The notes under the pieces are model-generated. The model was given only the letters and a program-made list of their open reading frames with translations. It made no database searches and was not told the DNA's origin. Made by a program: the position numbers and the translations under genes. DNA of 64,000 bases from Microvenator marinus (lineage in GTDB: Bacteria; Myxococcota_A; Bradymonadia; Bradymonadales; Bradymonadaceae): NCBI RefSeq assembly GCF_007993755.1, contig NZ_CP042467.1:2504001-2568000 (forward strand), read 5' to 3'. Within the stretch, counting starts at the first letter, position 1, and each line of letters starts with the position of its first letter. Shown piece by piece: positions 1 through 9,320 of the stretch.

Positions 1-2529
1 ACGACGAATCTCCAGATCAAAACCAAGGATCCGCTGATCTTCCTCGATATTTCCGAAGTAGACGCGACCCTCATCATCATTGGGGACCGGCAGGGTTCCG
101 ATGAAGTTCTGGCCGAGCAGGCCGTGCGCCGAGGCCAGCAACGTCCACTGATCGTCGATAGCCCATGAATACTCGACCTCAGCCTGATAGAAGGTCTCAG
201 GGGTCAGAGTCCCGCAACACGCAGATGGGAGAGTCGTGAACGATCCGTCGGTATAAAACAGCTCGTACACACTCGGGGCACGGAACGCTCGGCCGCCCAT
301 GACCTTGACGTTATGACCGTTAGAAGGCTTTAGAATCAGCGCAAGTCGCGGGTTGACCGACGAGAAGCTCTCGCCCTCGGAGCGGTCCCAAACGTCCATA
401 CGTGCACCAGCGGAAATCCGTGCCCACTCAGCGAGTTTCCAGTCTACGAGGCCATAGAATGCGTAGACGTTGTAGGTTGGGTTTACATCCAAAAGGTCAG
501 TGCGAGCGCGGTCAAACTCCGTTTGATAGACCTCCATCTTGGTCAGCGGATTGAAGGTCAACTCGGATCCCAGCGACAAACGCAGGGTCTCAATCGGCCG
601 CCAGCTAAGGCGCGCCTCGCCGCCAACCGCCAAGCCCTCGTAGACCTCAACATACGGTTGCAGGAACTCTTCACCCGATGGCCCCTCACCCTCGTAGAGA
701 TAGTCGAGGTCGAAAAGAGTGAGATTTGCCCGACCGCGCGCCAAAATCTCCAAGTCCTTGGCGATCTCGGTCTGAAGCCGAAGCTCCGCCATCATATTCT
801 GGTCGATGTAACGATTTCGAGGGTCGTTGAACACGGTGTCGAATGAACCCGTTGGAATGGCAATATCTCGGTGCGAATAATGCCACTGCGCGCTCAGCGG
901 TCCTACCCACGCGCGGCCAGAAGTCGAGACCGCATCAAAGGCGTCAATGCCCTCAGCGACATTTCCCTCCGTAGTCCCGTCCCCGTCTAAATCAAAGAAA
1001 AGCTCACCATCTCTGCCTTCGGAGCGTGCCGCAGAGACTGAACCGCGGACACCTGCGCTCGCGTCATCGTTGCGCAACACGAAGCCTGCTCTGCCACGTC
1101 CTACGCCGGCATCAAAGGTTCCAAAACTCGCTTGCAAGGCGGTCGGCTCTTCTTTGGCGTGCGGCACGAGGTTGACCACGCCCGAAACAGCACCCGTACC
1201 GTAGATCACCGAACCCGGACCACGAATGACCTCGATGGACTGAACCTCTCCGAGATCCACACGACCGTCATAACCAATGAACGCCTGATAGAGGATATTA
1301 TCGTTGAGGATCGCGCCATCCGAGAGCAAAAGCAGACGATTGTTCATATCGTTCGGCTGACCGAGGCCTCGGATAGAAACCATGCCGTAAATCGAGTCAT
1401 TGGCCAGCGACACACCGCGCGTTCCGCGCAGCGCCTCGTAAATCGTGGGATATTGGAAAGCCTCGATCTCCTGAGCGCTGATCACGCTAATCGAAGCAGG
1501 TGCGTCCTCAATCGCCTCAACATTACGCGATGCCGCTGCAACTTCTCTGAGCGGAATCATCTCAATCATGTCCAGATTGAGCTGCTCTCCCTGTTTGACC
1601 TCGATCTCCATGGTCACCGGCTTGAAACCGCGCCGAGTTACGCGGAGCTGATGTTTTCCAGCAGGAAGGTTCGGAATCACAGCAGGCGTAAAGCCCCGAA
1701 GCTTCCCGTCGATCTCAATGCTCGCCTCTGTTTCGTCCGCCGTCACCAGAACCGATCCCATCGGAATAGGAAGTGCCACGTCCACTGAGTACGCCTCACC
1801 TTCTTCCACGATGAGCTGGCGCGACTGCGTAGCGCGCCCTTCCATAGAGAAAATCAGGGTGCGCATGCCAACAATGAGGTCAGTGTCACACGGGACCCTA
1901 CAGATCGGCTCGGAATTCTCGGAATCCACTCGAATATCTGCCGGATCTCCCTTAAAACTCACGCGTCCAGTGATCGGCTCGAGCTTCAGGTTCACGTCCT
2001 GTGACTCACCCCGACCCACTTTGATCGCGTCGGAAGTAGCCGGCCGGTAGCCCTCCATCTCAACGATGATCTTGTGCTCTCCCGGCGCGAGACCCAAAGG
2101 GCGAGGCGTCTGGCCTACGGATCCGAGATCCTTCCTGCCTACGTAGATCGAGGCGCCCGGAGGATCGCTGACCACCTGAATCACAGCGACCTTCTTTGCA
2201 AGGCGCGCGAGGGCTTTGTCGATCTCCTTCTGGTCGTCTTCTGGTGCGCCAACGCGGGCATCCACATAGTAGCGATAGGCCTCGGCATCTTTATCGATCT
2301 GCTCGAAACTACGCGCGATGTTGTAGAGCACGTTTCGATTAGGAACCAAGCGGTTAGACTGCAAGAAGTGCTCGAGCGCGGACCAATAGTCACCGTCCTG
2401 ATAAGCTCGTGCGCCGAGCTGAAACTGCACCTCGGCTTCATCCGCATTATTATCTGCCCAGGCGCCACTCATGGGACCGAAGGTCACCATCAACGCCAAC
2501 ACCATTGTTTTGAGGAACTTGCACTTCAT
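1..2529 (-). CDS. TonB-dependent outer-membrane receptor with TPR and PEGA N-terminal extension (partial, 3' end outside window)
   Basis: The frame is open from the ATG at 2529 to the left edge, giving 843 codons with no stop. It begins with a signal peptide ending in SGAWA (about residue 25). A TPR-like stretch follows (LGARAYQDGDYWSALEHF, about residues 38-60). Three PEGA-type beta repeats lie at about residues 115-335, with motifs such as DPPGASIYV and GFTPAVIPNLPAGKH. Then comes a TonB plug (EDAPASISVIS, EALRGTRGVSL, IRGPGSVIYGTGAVSGVVNLV region) and the start of a beta barrel (YVEVYEGLAVGGEARLSWRP region). Plug and barrel proteins import siderophores, vitamins or glycans across the outer membrane. 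The periplasmic PEGA/TPR extension is unusual and may bind peptidoglycan or a partner. The barrel is incomplete here and the substrate cannot be told. Confidence 0.9.
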   Translation of the reverse strand, partial: MKCKFLKTMVLALMVTFGPMSGAWADNNADEAEVQFQLGARAYQDGDYWSALEHFLQSNRLVPNRNVLYNIARSFEQIDKDAEAYRYYVDARVGAPEDDQKEIDKALARLAKKVAVIQVVSDPPGASIYVGRKDLGSVGQTPRPLGLAPGEHKIIVEMEGYRPATSDAIKVGRGESQDVNLKLEPITGRVSFKGDPADIRVDSENSEPICRVPCDTDLIVGMRTLIFSMEGRATQSRQLIVEEGEAYSVDVALPIPMGSVLVTADETEASIEIDGKLRGFTPAVIPNLPAGKHQLRVTRRGFKPVTMEIEVKQGEQLNLDMIEMIPLREVAAASRNVEAIEDAPASISVISAQEIEAFQYPTIYEALRGTRGVSLANDSIYGMVSIRGLGQPNDMNNRLLLLSDGAILNDNILYQAFIGYDGRVDLGEVQSIEVIRGPGSVIYGTGAVSGVVNLVPHAKEEPTALQASFGTFDAGVGRGRAGFVLRNDDASAGVRGSVSAARSEGRDGELFFDLDGDGTTEGNVAEGIDAFDAVSTSGRAWVGPLSAQWHYSHRDIAIPTGSFDTVFNDPRNRYIDQNMMAELRLQTEIAKDLEILARGRANLTLFDLDYLYEGEGPSGEEFLQPYVEVYEGLAVGGEARLSWRPIETLRLSLGSELTFNPLTKMEVYQTEFDRARTDLLDVNPTYNVYAFYGLVDWKLAEWARISAGARMDVWDRSEGESFSSVNPRLALILKPSNGHNVKVMGGRAFRAPSVYELFYTDGSFTTLPSACCGTLTPETFYQAEVEYSWAIDDQWTLLASAHGLLGQNFIGTLPVPNDDEGRVYFGNIEEDQRILGFDLEIRR

Positions 2530-2621
2530 AGGTCGCTGCCTGCATCTATATGCGTGAGTTGGTGCATTGCTTCTACACCACCCAAGGTGAACCCTAAAGT
2601 CATATTCGAGAGCAAAAACAC

Positions 2622-2651
2622 TTGACACTCGCAAACAAGGTTGGCAAGGTT
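2622..2651 (+). promoter_or_regulatory. Possible promoter upstream of rpmB
   Basis: A perfect TTGACA lies at 2622-2627. A hexamer at the usual 17-base spacing begins at 2645 (CAAGGT), which is a poor match to TATAAT. The -35 box is convincing and the -10 is weak, so this is tentative. It would give a short leader before the rpmB ribosome site TAAGGAGA at 2686-2693. Confidence 0.35.
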
Positions 2652-2698
2652 CCGCGTCCTATCGCCCGAAGGTGATGGAAACTAGTAAGGAGATCGAC

Positions 2699-2941
2699 AT
2701 GGCTCGCCGTTGTAAACTCTCGAAGAAAGGTCGCCTCGTAGGTATGCAGGTGTCCCACTCGCACGTTCGCACCAAAAAGGTGCAACTCCCTAATCTTCAG
2801 ATGAAGCGAATCTTCATCCCTGAAGAGAACAGATGGGTCCGAGTGCGACTGACTGCACGTGCACTTCGAACCGTCAGCAAAAAGGGACTCTTGCAATACG
2901 TCAAGGACGAGGGCCTTCGCCTTCAAGACGTGATTTGCTAA
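2699..2941 (+). CDS. rpmB: 50S ribosomal protein L28
   Basis: An 80-residue basic protein with the L28 signature: VSHSHVRTKKVQLPNLQMKR, then FIPEENRWVRVRLTARALRT. It is a structural component of the large ribosomal subunit and matches the usual family length. The start at 2699 (MARRCKLSKKG) is chosen because a strong TAAGGAGA sits 5-12 bases upstream; the frame also extends back to a GTG at 2672, but those extra residues are not L28-like. Only one cysteine is present near the N-terminus, so this looks like the non-zinc form. No rpmG follows; a small membrane-peptide gene does. Confidence 0.96.
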   Translation: MARRCKLSKKGRLVGMQVSHSHVRTKKVQLPNLQMKRIFIPEENRWVRVRLTARALRTVSKKGLLQYVKDEGLRLQDVIC

Positions 2942-2972
2942 AGTCCCCATAACCCCCCTTTAGGAGGACGTC

Positions 2973-3092
2973 ATGGGTGATCATCACGAAGAAGAACTTC
3001 CGCATCAGGCCCCCTGGGTGATGTGGCTTACTCTGGGCGCGGTTGCGGCTTTCTTGACCGTTTTCTTCACGGTTAAGTTCCTCAGCGCATAG
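2973..3092 (+). CDS. 39-residue single-pass membrane peptide
   Basis: A short reading frame starts at an ATG preceded by a near-perfect ribosome site (TAGGAGGA at 2961-2968) and ends in TAG just before a terminator. The product has an acidic, histidine-rich head (MGDHHEEELPHQAPW). One hydrophobic helix follows (about residues 15-37, VMWLTLGAVAAFLTVFFTVK). It sits 31 bases after rpmB on the same strand, so it may be co-transcribed. Size and layout resemble small accessory subunits of membrane complexes, but I recognise no family. The ribosome site, helix and terminator make it likely to be a real gene. Confidence 0.7.
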   Translation: MGDHHEEELPHQAPWVMWLTLGAVAAFLTVFFTVKFLSA

Positions 3093-3118
3093 ACCCTTTG
3101 TAGATCCGGGTTCGGACT

Positions 3119-3147
3119 GGCCTCGCGTGTGCGCGGGGCCTTTTTTT
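3119..3147 (+). terminator. Rho-independent terminator after rpmB and the small membrane peptide
   Basis: A hairpin with a 9-base stem (GGCCTCGCG at 3119-3127 with CGCGGGGCC at 3132-3140, one G-U pair, TGTG loop) is followed by seven T residues at 3141-3147. It lies 27 bases past the small-peptide stop and just before the permease start. Confidence 0.85.
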
Positions 3148-3160
3148 ATGGTGGTATGCC

Positions 3161-3904
3161 GTGGAAACCTGGTTGCTCTTGGCCATCTTCGGCATCGTGC
3201 TCCTCGCGTTTTTCACGGAATCTGTGGTGGGCTTTGGGGCGACCGTGATCACGGTCTCTTTTGGCGCGCACCTCGTTCCTCTGGACGTACTCCTTCCCGC
3301 CTTTGTACCGCTTAGCGCCATGCTCTCGCTGGTCCTCGTGACCCGACATTGGCGCCAGGTGGACCTAAAGTTCTTACTCCAAAAAGTCGCACTTCCCGTC
3401 GGACTTGGCACATTGCTCGGCATGGGACTCTTCCGTGTGCTCGATTCTGCGGCCCTCCTAACCACTTTTGCGGGCTTTGTGCTTCTTATGTCGGGGAGAG
3501 AGCTAAAGCGCATCTGGGCGCGCGCTGAGGCCGCTAAACCATTAAAAACATGGCTAGGCCGCACCCTTCTCGGCGCAGGTGGCATAGTTCACGGTATGTT
3601 CGGCTCGGGCGGCCCCATGATCGTCTACGTGCTCGGCCGTGAAATGACCGAGAAAGGCCGATTCAGAGCCACACTCTCCGCCCTCTGGTTGGTTCTAAAC
3701 GCGACGCTAGTAACCGGCTACCTTTTGGACGGTACTCTCAATCCCGTCACCATTGAGCTCAGCACCACCATGGCCCCCGCGCTTTTCTTCGGCATTCTGC
3801 TAGGGGAGCGCGTTCATGGTGCAATCGACGAATCCACGTTCAAGACTGCCACGTGGCTCATTCTCTTTTTCGGCGCTGCCGCCCTATTCCTACGTGCCCT
3901 TTAG
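3161..3904 (+). CDS. TauE/SafE-family sulfite exporter-like permease
   Basis: A 247-residue, highly hydrophobic protein with about eight predicted transmembrane helices. It has TauE/SafE (DUF81) features: an N-terminal FTESVVGFGATVITVSFG segment and the mid-protein repeat GAGGIVHGMFGSGGPMIVYV. The two glycine-rich segments mark the internal duplication of the family. These proteins export sulfite or sulfonate-related anions, but the substrate cannot be assigned here. The start is a GTG at 3161, directly after the T-tract of the terminator, with no clear ribosome site. It may be expressed from a leaderless or weak transcript. Confidence 0.85.
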   Translation: METWLLLAIFGIVLLAFFTESVVGFGATVITVSFGAHLVPLDVLLPAFVPLSAMLSLVLVTRHWRQVDLKFLLQKVALPVGLGTLLGMGLFRVLDSAALLTTFAGFVLLMSGRELKRIWARAEAAKPLKTWLGRTLLGAGGIVHGMFGSGGPMIVYVLGREMTEKGRFRATLSALWLVLNATLVTGYLLDGTLNPVTIELSTTMAPALFFGILLGERVHGAIDESTFKTATWLILFFGAAALFLRAL

Positions 3905-3911
3905 GTCCAAT

Positions 3912-3940
3912 AAAAAAGGGCCAGCCTTTCGGCTGACCCT
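3912..3940 (-). terminator. Rho-independent terminator for the large lipoprotein gene
   Basis: Read on the minus strand, AGGGTCAGCC pairs with GGCTGGCCCT across a GAAA tetraloop (one mismatch), followed by a run of six T residues. It lies 26 bases beyond the stop of the 3966-9320 gene. It may also stop the convergent permease transcript. Confidence 0.75.
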
Positions 3941-3965
3941 GAGTATCTCCGCCCCTAGATCCGAA

Positions 3966-6900
3966 TTATTGGATCACAAAATCAACCGTGAAGTCACCAG
4001 TCAACCCAGTGAAGTAAGAGTCGACTATGACGAATACCGACTCATTGGCGGTAGCCGTATAGGTCACGGTCTCGGCTCCAAGAGTCGAAACATCTGATCC
4101 ATCAATACACGTCGCAGGAAGGAACTCGCACACGTCGGTAATGTAGATAGCCAAGTCTTCTCCATCAGAACTCGTGACGGTGGCGGTCAAGGTTTGATTC
4201 GCAAGTAGTTGAACTTCGTAGACCGCGTCACTTCCCGGGGTTCGCGACGAGGTACATGCGTTCGTTACGGGCAAATCGTAGTCATCCGCATAGTCGAGGA
4301 AACTACCTTGAGCGACCGAAGAAGTTGATACAACGATCGGGTCTTGACAGGTCTCACCCGCCGGATTGAGGCAACGATCTGTTGCGAGGTCGCAACTACA
4401 TCCAAACTCGCGCCAGAAACCTGTAGAATCGCAGTATTCAAGAGCCGACGCATCGGCCAAACAACGATTCGGATCCACACCTGGAATGCATACAGGGTTG
4501 AGGTACTCTACTTCGAAAAGAACCACACGATCCGATGTCGAGGTCGAGGTGTCCACTCCCAGGTAGATGGTTTCCGGCTGTGAACCAGCTTGATAGTTCA
4601 TCATCACATCGTTGTTGGATGTGGACGTTACTTCCGCAGCTACGCATGTCCCCTCGGCATCAGAACAACTACTGAACAAGTAGAACAACGAAGTGTTAGG
4701 CGCAGCACGCTGCATTCGAACCTCGATGTAATCATTCGGCTCAAGCGATATCGCGTAGAAGAAGTCTGAACCGGGAGAAGTGGTCCCAGCACAAGAGCCG
4801 CTCGTCAGGGCAACCTCGTTCGATTCTTGATCGTGGCTCCCGTAGGCAGCAAACGAGTCTGTAATCACCGGCGCAGTAGCACACGAATTCACTTGAGAAG
4901 GTGGAGCTGGACGGCACCGTCCAAATGCTTGGTTACATCCCCACGGACAATCATAGAGCGCGCCAGAAGTCTGTCCGTCTTCATTACACCGCTGAGACGT
5001 ATCGGCATCCAAGCAGACGTAACGACCAGGGGTACAGGATCCACTCGTAGGTGTGATCGTGTAGTTGATAGTAGATGTGGTGCTAGTTGGGGTGGTGCTA
5101 GTTCGATCAATCACCAGATAAACCGTCTGATTAACCGGAGCCACATAGTCTACACTTCGCCTTAGGACTGGCTCATGTGCGAGACAGGAATCGAAATCAC
5201 ACCCTTCGAAGAGGAAGAGATAAGCGGTGGTGAGCCCGCTGAGCTCGGCTTGCAATCGCTCGCCAGCCAACAAATCTACCGAGTAGAAAACATCGATTCC
5301 GTTATACGTGTAGCTTAGCTGACATTGATTCGTCACGCCCGCTTTCGGATTGACAGCAAAGTTATTCCCTTGAAAATCAATTGGTTGAGTTGATGTCTCA
5401 TTTCTGTCCAGCGCAATCGCATCGAAACACGAATCGCCTTTGGGATTCGCACAGGCGCCATTGAAGCACCCCCCATCACAAGGAAGCGTGATTTCTTGTC
5501 CTTTGATACAGGAAACAAGAGCCGTTTGGTCGGGGGTACATGCGGTAACACCGGACGTACAAGATGGACTCACGAGCTCAATGCTACCAAAGAGGCGACT
5601 CGTGGCAGTGCTGGAGGTAGCGTCAACGCTAATCAGCACGGTTTGGTCCACGGGGGACTGATATCGAACGCTTGGCCTTCGGTTCGTTGAGAGTCCCCGG
5701 TCGAACGCCAAACACCCACCCGCGGGGTCAGAACAGTCCTCGAAAAGTGAGATCACTGGATAGTGCGTGGTGGTTTCATGTCGCGCATTGACTTCGAGAA
5801 TATCGCCAGCCAACATATCGACTTTAAAGTAGGAGTCTCTCCCTGTGGAAGTTCCACCGCAAGAGAGCGATGGGAAGGAATAGTCCCCGTTTATATCGGA
5901 CGGGTCGTAGGTGAATGTCAAACCAGCGCCAACATCGATTGCGTCGGCACACAAGTCCCCCGGCGTGATTTCACAAGCGCCTTGATTACATCCTTCGGGA
6001 CACGACACTAGCTCATAACCAGTCCCATCCGCCCGACAACGCTCGACCGTGAACTCGTCAGCACATGTGGAGCTGCCTGGCAAACACGCAAAACTAGTTT
6101 GCCTAATGTCCCAATTGAGATTGTATGTGGTGGAGGTTGTCGAGCTTGAAAGTCCATATTGTACGACAAAATATATGGTCTCGGCCTGTTCAGCCAGATA
6201 CGCGAAATTGTCGTTTGTGGACGATGGCACTCCAAAACAGGTGCCCATATCGCCACAGGTTCTAACTGCGTAGAACCTCAGATACGAAGACGTTGTGGAA
6301 ATATTTGCTGTGAAGACCTCTCCAGCTTCTAGGTCGACCCTAAAGATGCGATCGAACCCTGGCGCATCTTCCAAGGTGCACTCACCATAGACACCATCAA
6401 CTGGGACGAAGTGTTGCTTGACTGCGCCGTTGAACGCGTATGTTTGCGAACCAGTCCCAGACAGCGGAATAGGGTCTGCGCAGATATCTCCCAAAGGATC
6501 TACACAAGCACCGTCCTGACAACCACTAGAACAGGTGTACTCTGTTGGCATTGCCAGGTCCGAACAAAATGACAAGGTATTGGGACCCGTACATCCAAGA
6601 CCCTCCCCCGGAACACATTCAGCAGGAAGCACTTCTGCAGAAATGGTGAATGTTCCGCTGGAAGTCGTGCTACTACTTGCATCAACCACGACATAGAACT
6701 CGCCTGGGCCGTCAGTAATGAACTGGAGAGTTTCTTCCCCGGTCGTTGTGGTAGTTTGGTTTACGCGCGCGAGGCAGGTGTTGAGGGCATCGTTGGTGCA
6801 GGTATCGGTGTACCAAAGCACAGCATTATAAGAGGAATTGACCGTCACAGTCGCGATGCCAGGCTCGGTTAGAACAAGACGATAAACCGCCTCTCTCCCG

Positions 6901-9320
6901 GCTGCTGAACTTGTCGTGCTGCCAGTATTTTGGCAAGTGCCTGTTGAGTAGTCAGCGCTAAGATAGCGGAGGTCGCCTTGAATTGTGGTGCCCGGCGTTA
7001 AGAGTTCAGCGGCACCACATAGGGAATTTGGTGCCAGATTACACGCATCGCTTCCGACTTCACACCCATACGGACAAAACTCGGATTCGTCCCATCCTGT
7101 GCCCAAGTCGTTGCATGTCTGAATCTCTCTTTCGAGCACGCAACGGGTCGTCTCGGGTAAACACTGGATCTCGCGAGTCGTAATCGTTATCGTCCCAGGA
7201 TTGCTCGAATTGTTTGTCCCTCCCCTATCCGCCACTAAGAATAGTGTCAGGTCTTGACCTGTTTGGTTTTCGTAGATCAACTCCTCATCGTCAAATGTGC
7301 CAGAGTTCACTCCAGCAACACACGCCGCCTCCAATCCTGGACATGCGTCCGAGATAAACAAGCTCACATAGGAGCCATTGCGAGGCAGCGTAGCTACGAG
7401 GGCTTCACCCGGTGGAACTGTAACCTGAAAGACCAGGTCCGGACCTGACTTATCAGAGATGCTGTCATCTGGAACACAGGAGTCTGCTGCTTCGTAGTCC
7501 GCCCCGAAATCTCCCCAAGTAAATGTCTCGACATGCGGGAAACTGGACACGACTATCGGTCGATCACAAGTATCCCCCAGTTTATCCAGACAACGACCTG
7601 TCCCCGCGTCACATCCATTCTCGCAAACGATATCATTTGTTCCGGTACCGCGAGGATCGCACACACGAGCCTGAGTTTCGTCAAGACAGGTCGACTCGTT
7701 GGGCACGCATGTAACGGATTCCACTGTGTAAGTGAGTCCATAGGAACCGCCGCTTGTCGCGCTCGCACCCTCAACTACGATGAAATATCGGCCTGGCTCA
7801 AGATAGGTGGCCAAAGTCTCTACGCCTCCGCTAAGGGCAGAATCCACACACGAAACCTCTGTTTCGTCTCTCGCACACTCTCGCCGAATTGAAACCGCAA
7901 GGTTGACTTGAGTTGCTGGCACGGCCACCACGCTCACATAGCCAGCTTCAGTCAATTCGAATTGATAGAGGTCTTCTGGTGTTGAGGCACCGTCATCCGC
8001 ACAGCTCGAAGATGCACTAAGGCTCTCTCCGGAAGAGGTGATTCCTGTAACTCCCTCGCCCTCTTCGAGCAGTTGAGCGTTGGAACAGGCACTAACGATT
8101 TCATTATCCAAAAGGTCCACAGATAGACTGTAGGTGAGACCGGCAGTACTCAGATCCGAGCCCTCGATTACGATTGTGTAGACCCCGCGGCCGAGGTTGG
8201 TCACGCCAAAATCCGCGCGCGCTATATTAGTCTGCACACCGTTAACCACATTGCGGCCACTTGCCACTTCATTGCCATTTGGTCCGATCAAACTTACTTC
8301 GATGACGCCCTGACCGACCATCGAAGAAGCAATCTCAACCTCGGCACGCAGCGTACCCAAATCATCCAAATCAAGACGGGTATCGAAGGTGAAACGGTCA
8401 ACGTCTGCGTCGCATACACTAAGGTCCGAGAGTCGACCCGCGGCTCCCGCGATTTGGTAATCTACTGCATCCTCCTCAGTATCATTGGGCTCGAATTCAT
8501 CCGCGACACATGCTTCAGGCGCCACGCAGGCACCTTCCACACACACATCAGCTCCTAGACAGTCGTAGGCATTGCCGCATCCCTCAGGATTGACTTCGCA
8601 CGATACGCTGAGTGTGCCTTCATCGTATTGGCAAATCTGGTTTCCTGGGCACTCACATGCTTCACTTGCAGGTGTACACGCGCCGCCAACGCAAAGGTTG
8701 TCGTCTAGACATTCGGTAGCGGCAGCACAGCTCTCAGGGTTTACGCACTCCCCGGTTGCTGCGTCACAGACGCCACGTGCGCAGTCCACCATGTTGGCGT
8801 CGCATGTGTTGGCTGCGCATGTGCCATCGTCGCAGTAGTTGCCGGCGAGGCAATCGCTGTCGGCTTCGCACGTCTCGGAGTCTACACACTCGAGTTCTTC
8901 GAATGAGCACTCGCCGCGTTGGCAGTCGAGGTCTTCGCAGAAGGACGCTTCGTCAGTACAGACGGCGCTTACACAACGGAAGCCTTCGAGGCAGCGAACT
9001 TCCTCACTACCCGCGGTACACGAGCCTGCGTTGACGCACTCGCCACTTCCGTTATCGCATTCACCGCGTTCGCAGCCATCCAAACGGCAATCGTTCGTCA
9101 CGGCTTCGACACACGCGTTGTCTTCGCAAACGAAGCCGCTTAGGCAGTCATCTGCGTCTTCGCAGGACGCGGGGTTGATGCATTCACCGGTGGCTGAATC
9201 GCATACACCGCCTTCGCATTCCACGTCTGCGCATCTGTTTGTCGGTTCCGGATCGTCACTACACGCACCTGCGAATAAAGTGAGGACCAGAAGTGCATTG
9301 AGAACCTGCTTAAAGTTCAT
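3966..9320 (-). CDS. Giant modular cysteine-rich/PPC-like surface lipoprotein
   Basis: A 1784-residue protein. The ATG at 9320 is preferred over an upstream in-frame start at 9395 because AAGGAG precedes it and it begins a signal peptide ending in TLFAGAC-SDDPEPTN. The first ~270 residues are short cysteine-rich units (for example CLSGFVCEDNACV). After this, PPC-like beta-sandwich domains (motifs such as GRYFIVVEGAS) alternate with cysteine-rich linkers. Seven linkers are recognisable: CVPNESTC, CLPETTRC, CVPGEGLGC, CLPGSSTC, CTSGVTAC, CTPGRYVC and CIPGVDPNRC. Most end in a G(D/E)-x-C-x-(D/A)-(P/A)-I turn. This implies a long, disulfide-stapled rod on the outer membrane. No enzymatic motif was seen. 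An adhesin, predation or matrix role is possible but unproven. Confidence 0.85.
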   Translation of the reverse strand: MNFKQVLNALLVLTLFAGACSDDPEPTNRCADVECEGGVCDSATGECINPASCEDADDCLSGFVCEDNACVEAVTNDCRLDGCERGECDNGSGECVNAGSCTAGSEEVRCLEGFRCVSAVCTDEASFCEDLDCQRGECSFEELECVDSETCEADSDCLAGNYCDDGTCAANTCDANMVDCARGVCDAATGECVNPESCAAATECLDDNLCVGGACTPASEACECPGNQICQYDEGTLSVSCEVNPEGCGNAYDCLGADVCVEGACVAPEACVADEFEPNDTEEDAVDYQIAGAAGRLSDLSVCDADVDRFTFDTRLDLDDLGTLRAEVEIASSMVGQGVIEVSLIGPNGNEVASGRNVVNGVQTNIARADFGVTNLGRGVYTIVIEGSDLSTAGLTYSLSVDLLDNEIVSACSNAQLLEEGEGVTGITSSGESLSASSSCADDGASTPEDLYQFELTEAGYVSVVAVPATQVNLAVSIRRECARDETEVSCVDSALSGGVETLATYLEPGRYFIVVEGASATSGGSYGLTYTVESVTCVPNESTCLDETQARVCDPRGTGTNDIVCENGCDAGTGRCLDKLGDTCDRPIVVSSFPHVETFTWGDFGADYEAADSCVPDDSISDKSGPDLVFQVTVPPGEALVATLPRNGSYVSLFISDACPGLEAACVAGVNSGTFDDEELIYENQTGQDLTLFLVADRGGTNNSSNPGTITITTREIQCLPETTRCVLEREIQTCNDLGTGWDESEFCPYGCEVGSDACNLAPNSLCGAAELLTPGTTIQGDLRYLSADYSTGTCQNTGSTTSSAAGREAVYRLVLTEPGIATVTVNSSYNAVLWYTDTCTNDALNTCLARVNQTTTTTGEETLQFITDGPGEFYVVVDASSSTTSSGTFTISAEVLPAECVPGEGLGCTGPNTLSFCSDLAMPTEYTCSSGCQDGACVDPLGDICADPIPLSGTGSQTYAFNGAVKQHFVPVDGVYGECTLEDAPGFDRIFRVDLEAGEVFTANISTTSSYLRFYAVRTCGDMGTCFGVPSSTNDNFAYLAEQAETIYFVVQYGLSSSTTSTTYNLNWDIRQTSFACLPGSSTCADEFTVERCRADGTGYELVSCPEGCNQGACEITPGDLCADAIDVGAGLTFTYDPSDINGDYSFPSLSCGGTSTGRDSYFKVDMLAGDILEVNARHETTTHYPVISLFEDCSDPAGGCLAFDRGLSTNRRPSVRYQSPVDQTVLISVDATSSTATSRLFGSIELVSPSCTSGVTACTPDQTALVSCIKGQEITLPCDGGCFNGACANPKGDSCFDAIALDRNETSTQPIDFQGNNFAVNPKAGVTNQCQLSYTYNGIDVFYSVDLLAGERLQAELSGLTTAYLFLFEGCDFDSCLAHEPVLRRSVDYVAPVNQTVYLVIDRTSTTPTSTTSTINYTITPTSGSCTPGRYVCLDADTSQRCNEDGQTSGALYDCPWGCNQAFGRCRPAPPSQVNSCATAPVITDSFAAYGSHDQESNEVALTSGSCAGTTSPGSDFFYAISLEPNDYIEVRMQRAAPNTSLFYLFSSCSDAEGTCVAAEVTSTSNNDVMMNYQAGSQPETIYLGVDTSTSTSDRVVLFEVEYLNPVCIPGVDPNRCLADASALEYCDSTGFWREFGCSCDLATDRCLNPAGETCQDPIVVSTSSVAQGSFLDYADDYDLPVTNACTSSRTPGSDAVYEVQLLANQTLTATVTSSDGEDLAIYITDVCEFLPATCIDGSDVSTLGAETVTYTATANESVFVIVDSYFTGLTGDFTVDFVIQ

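Noticed and set aside
1132-1788. Plus-strand 218-codon frame
   Set aside because: It lies wholly antisense to the TonB receptor, has no family features and its translation is basic, low-structure shadow sequence.
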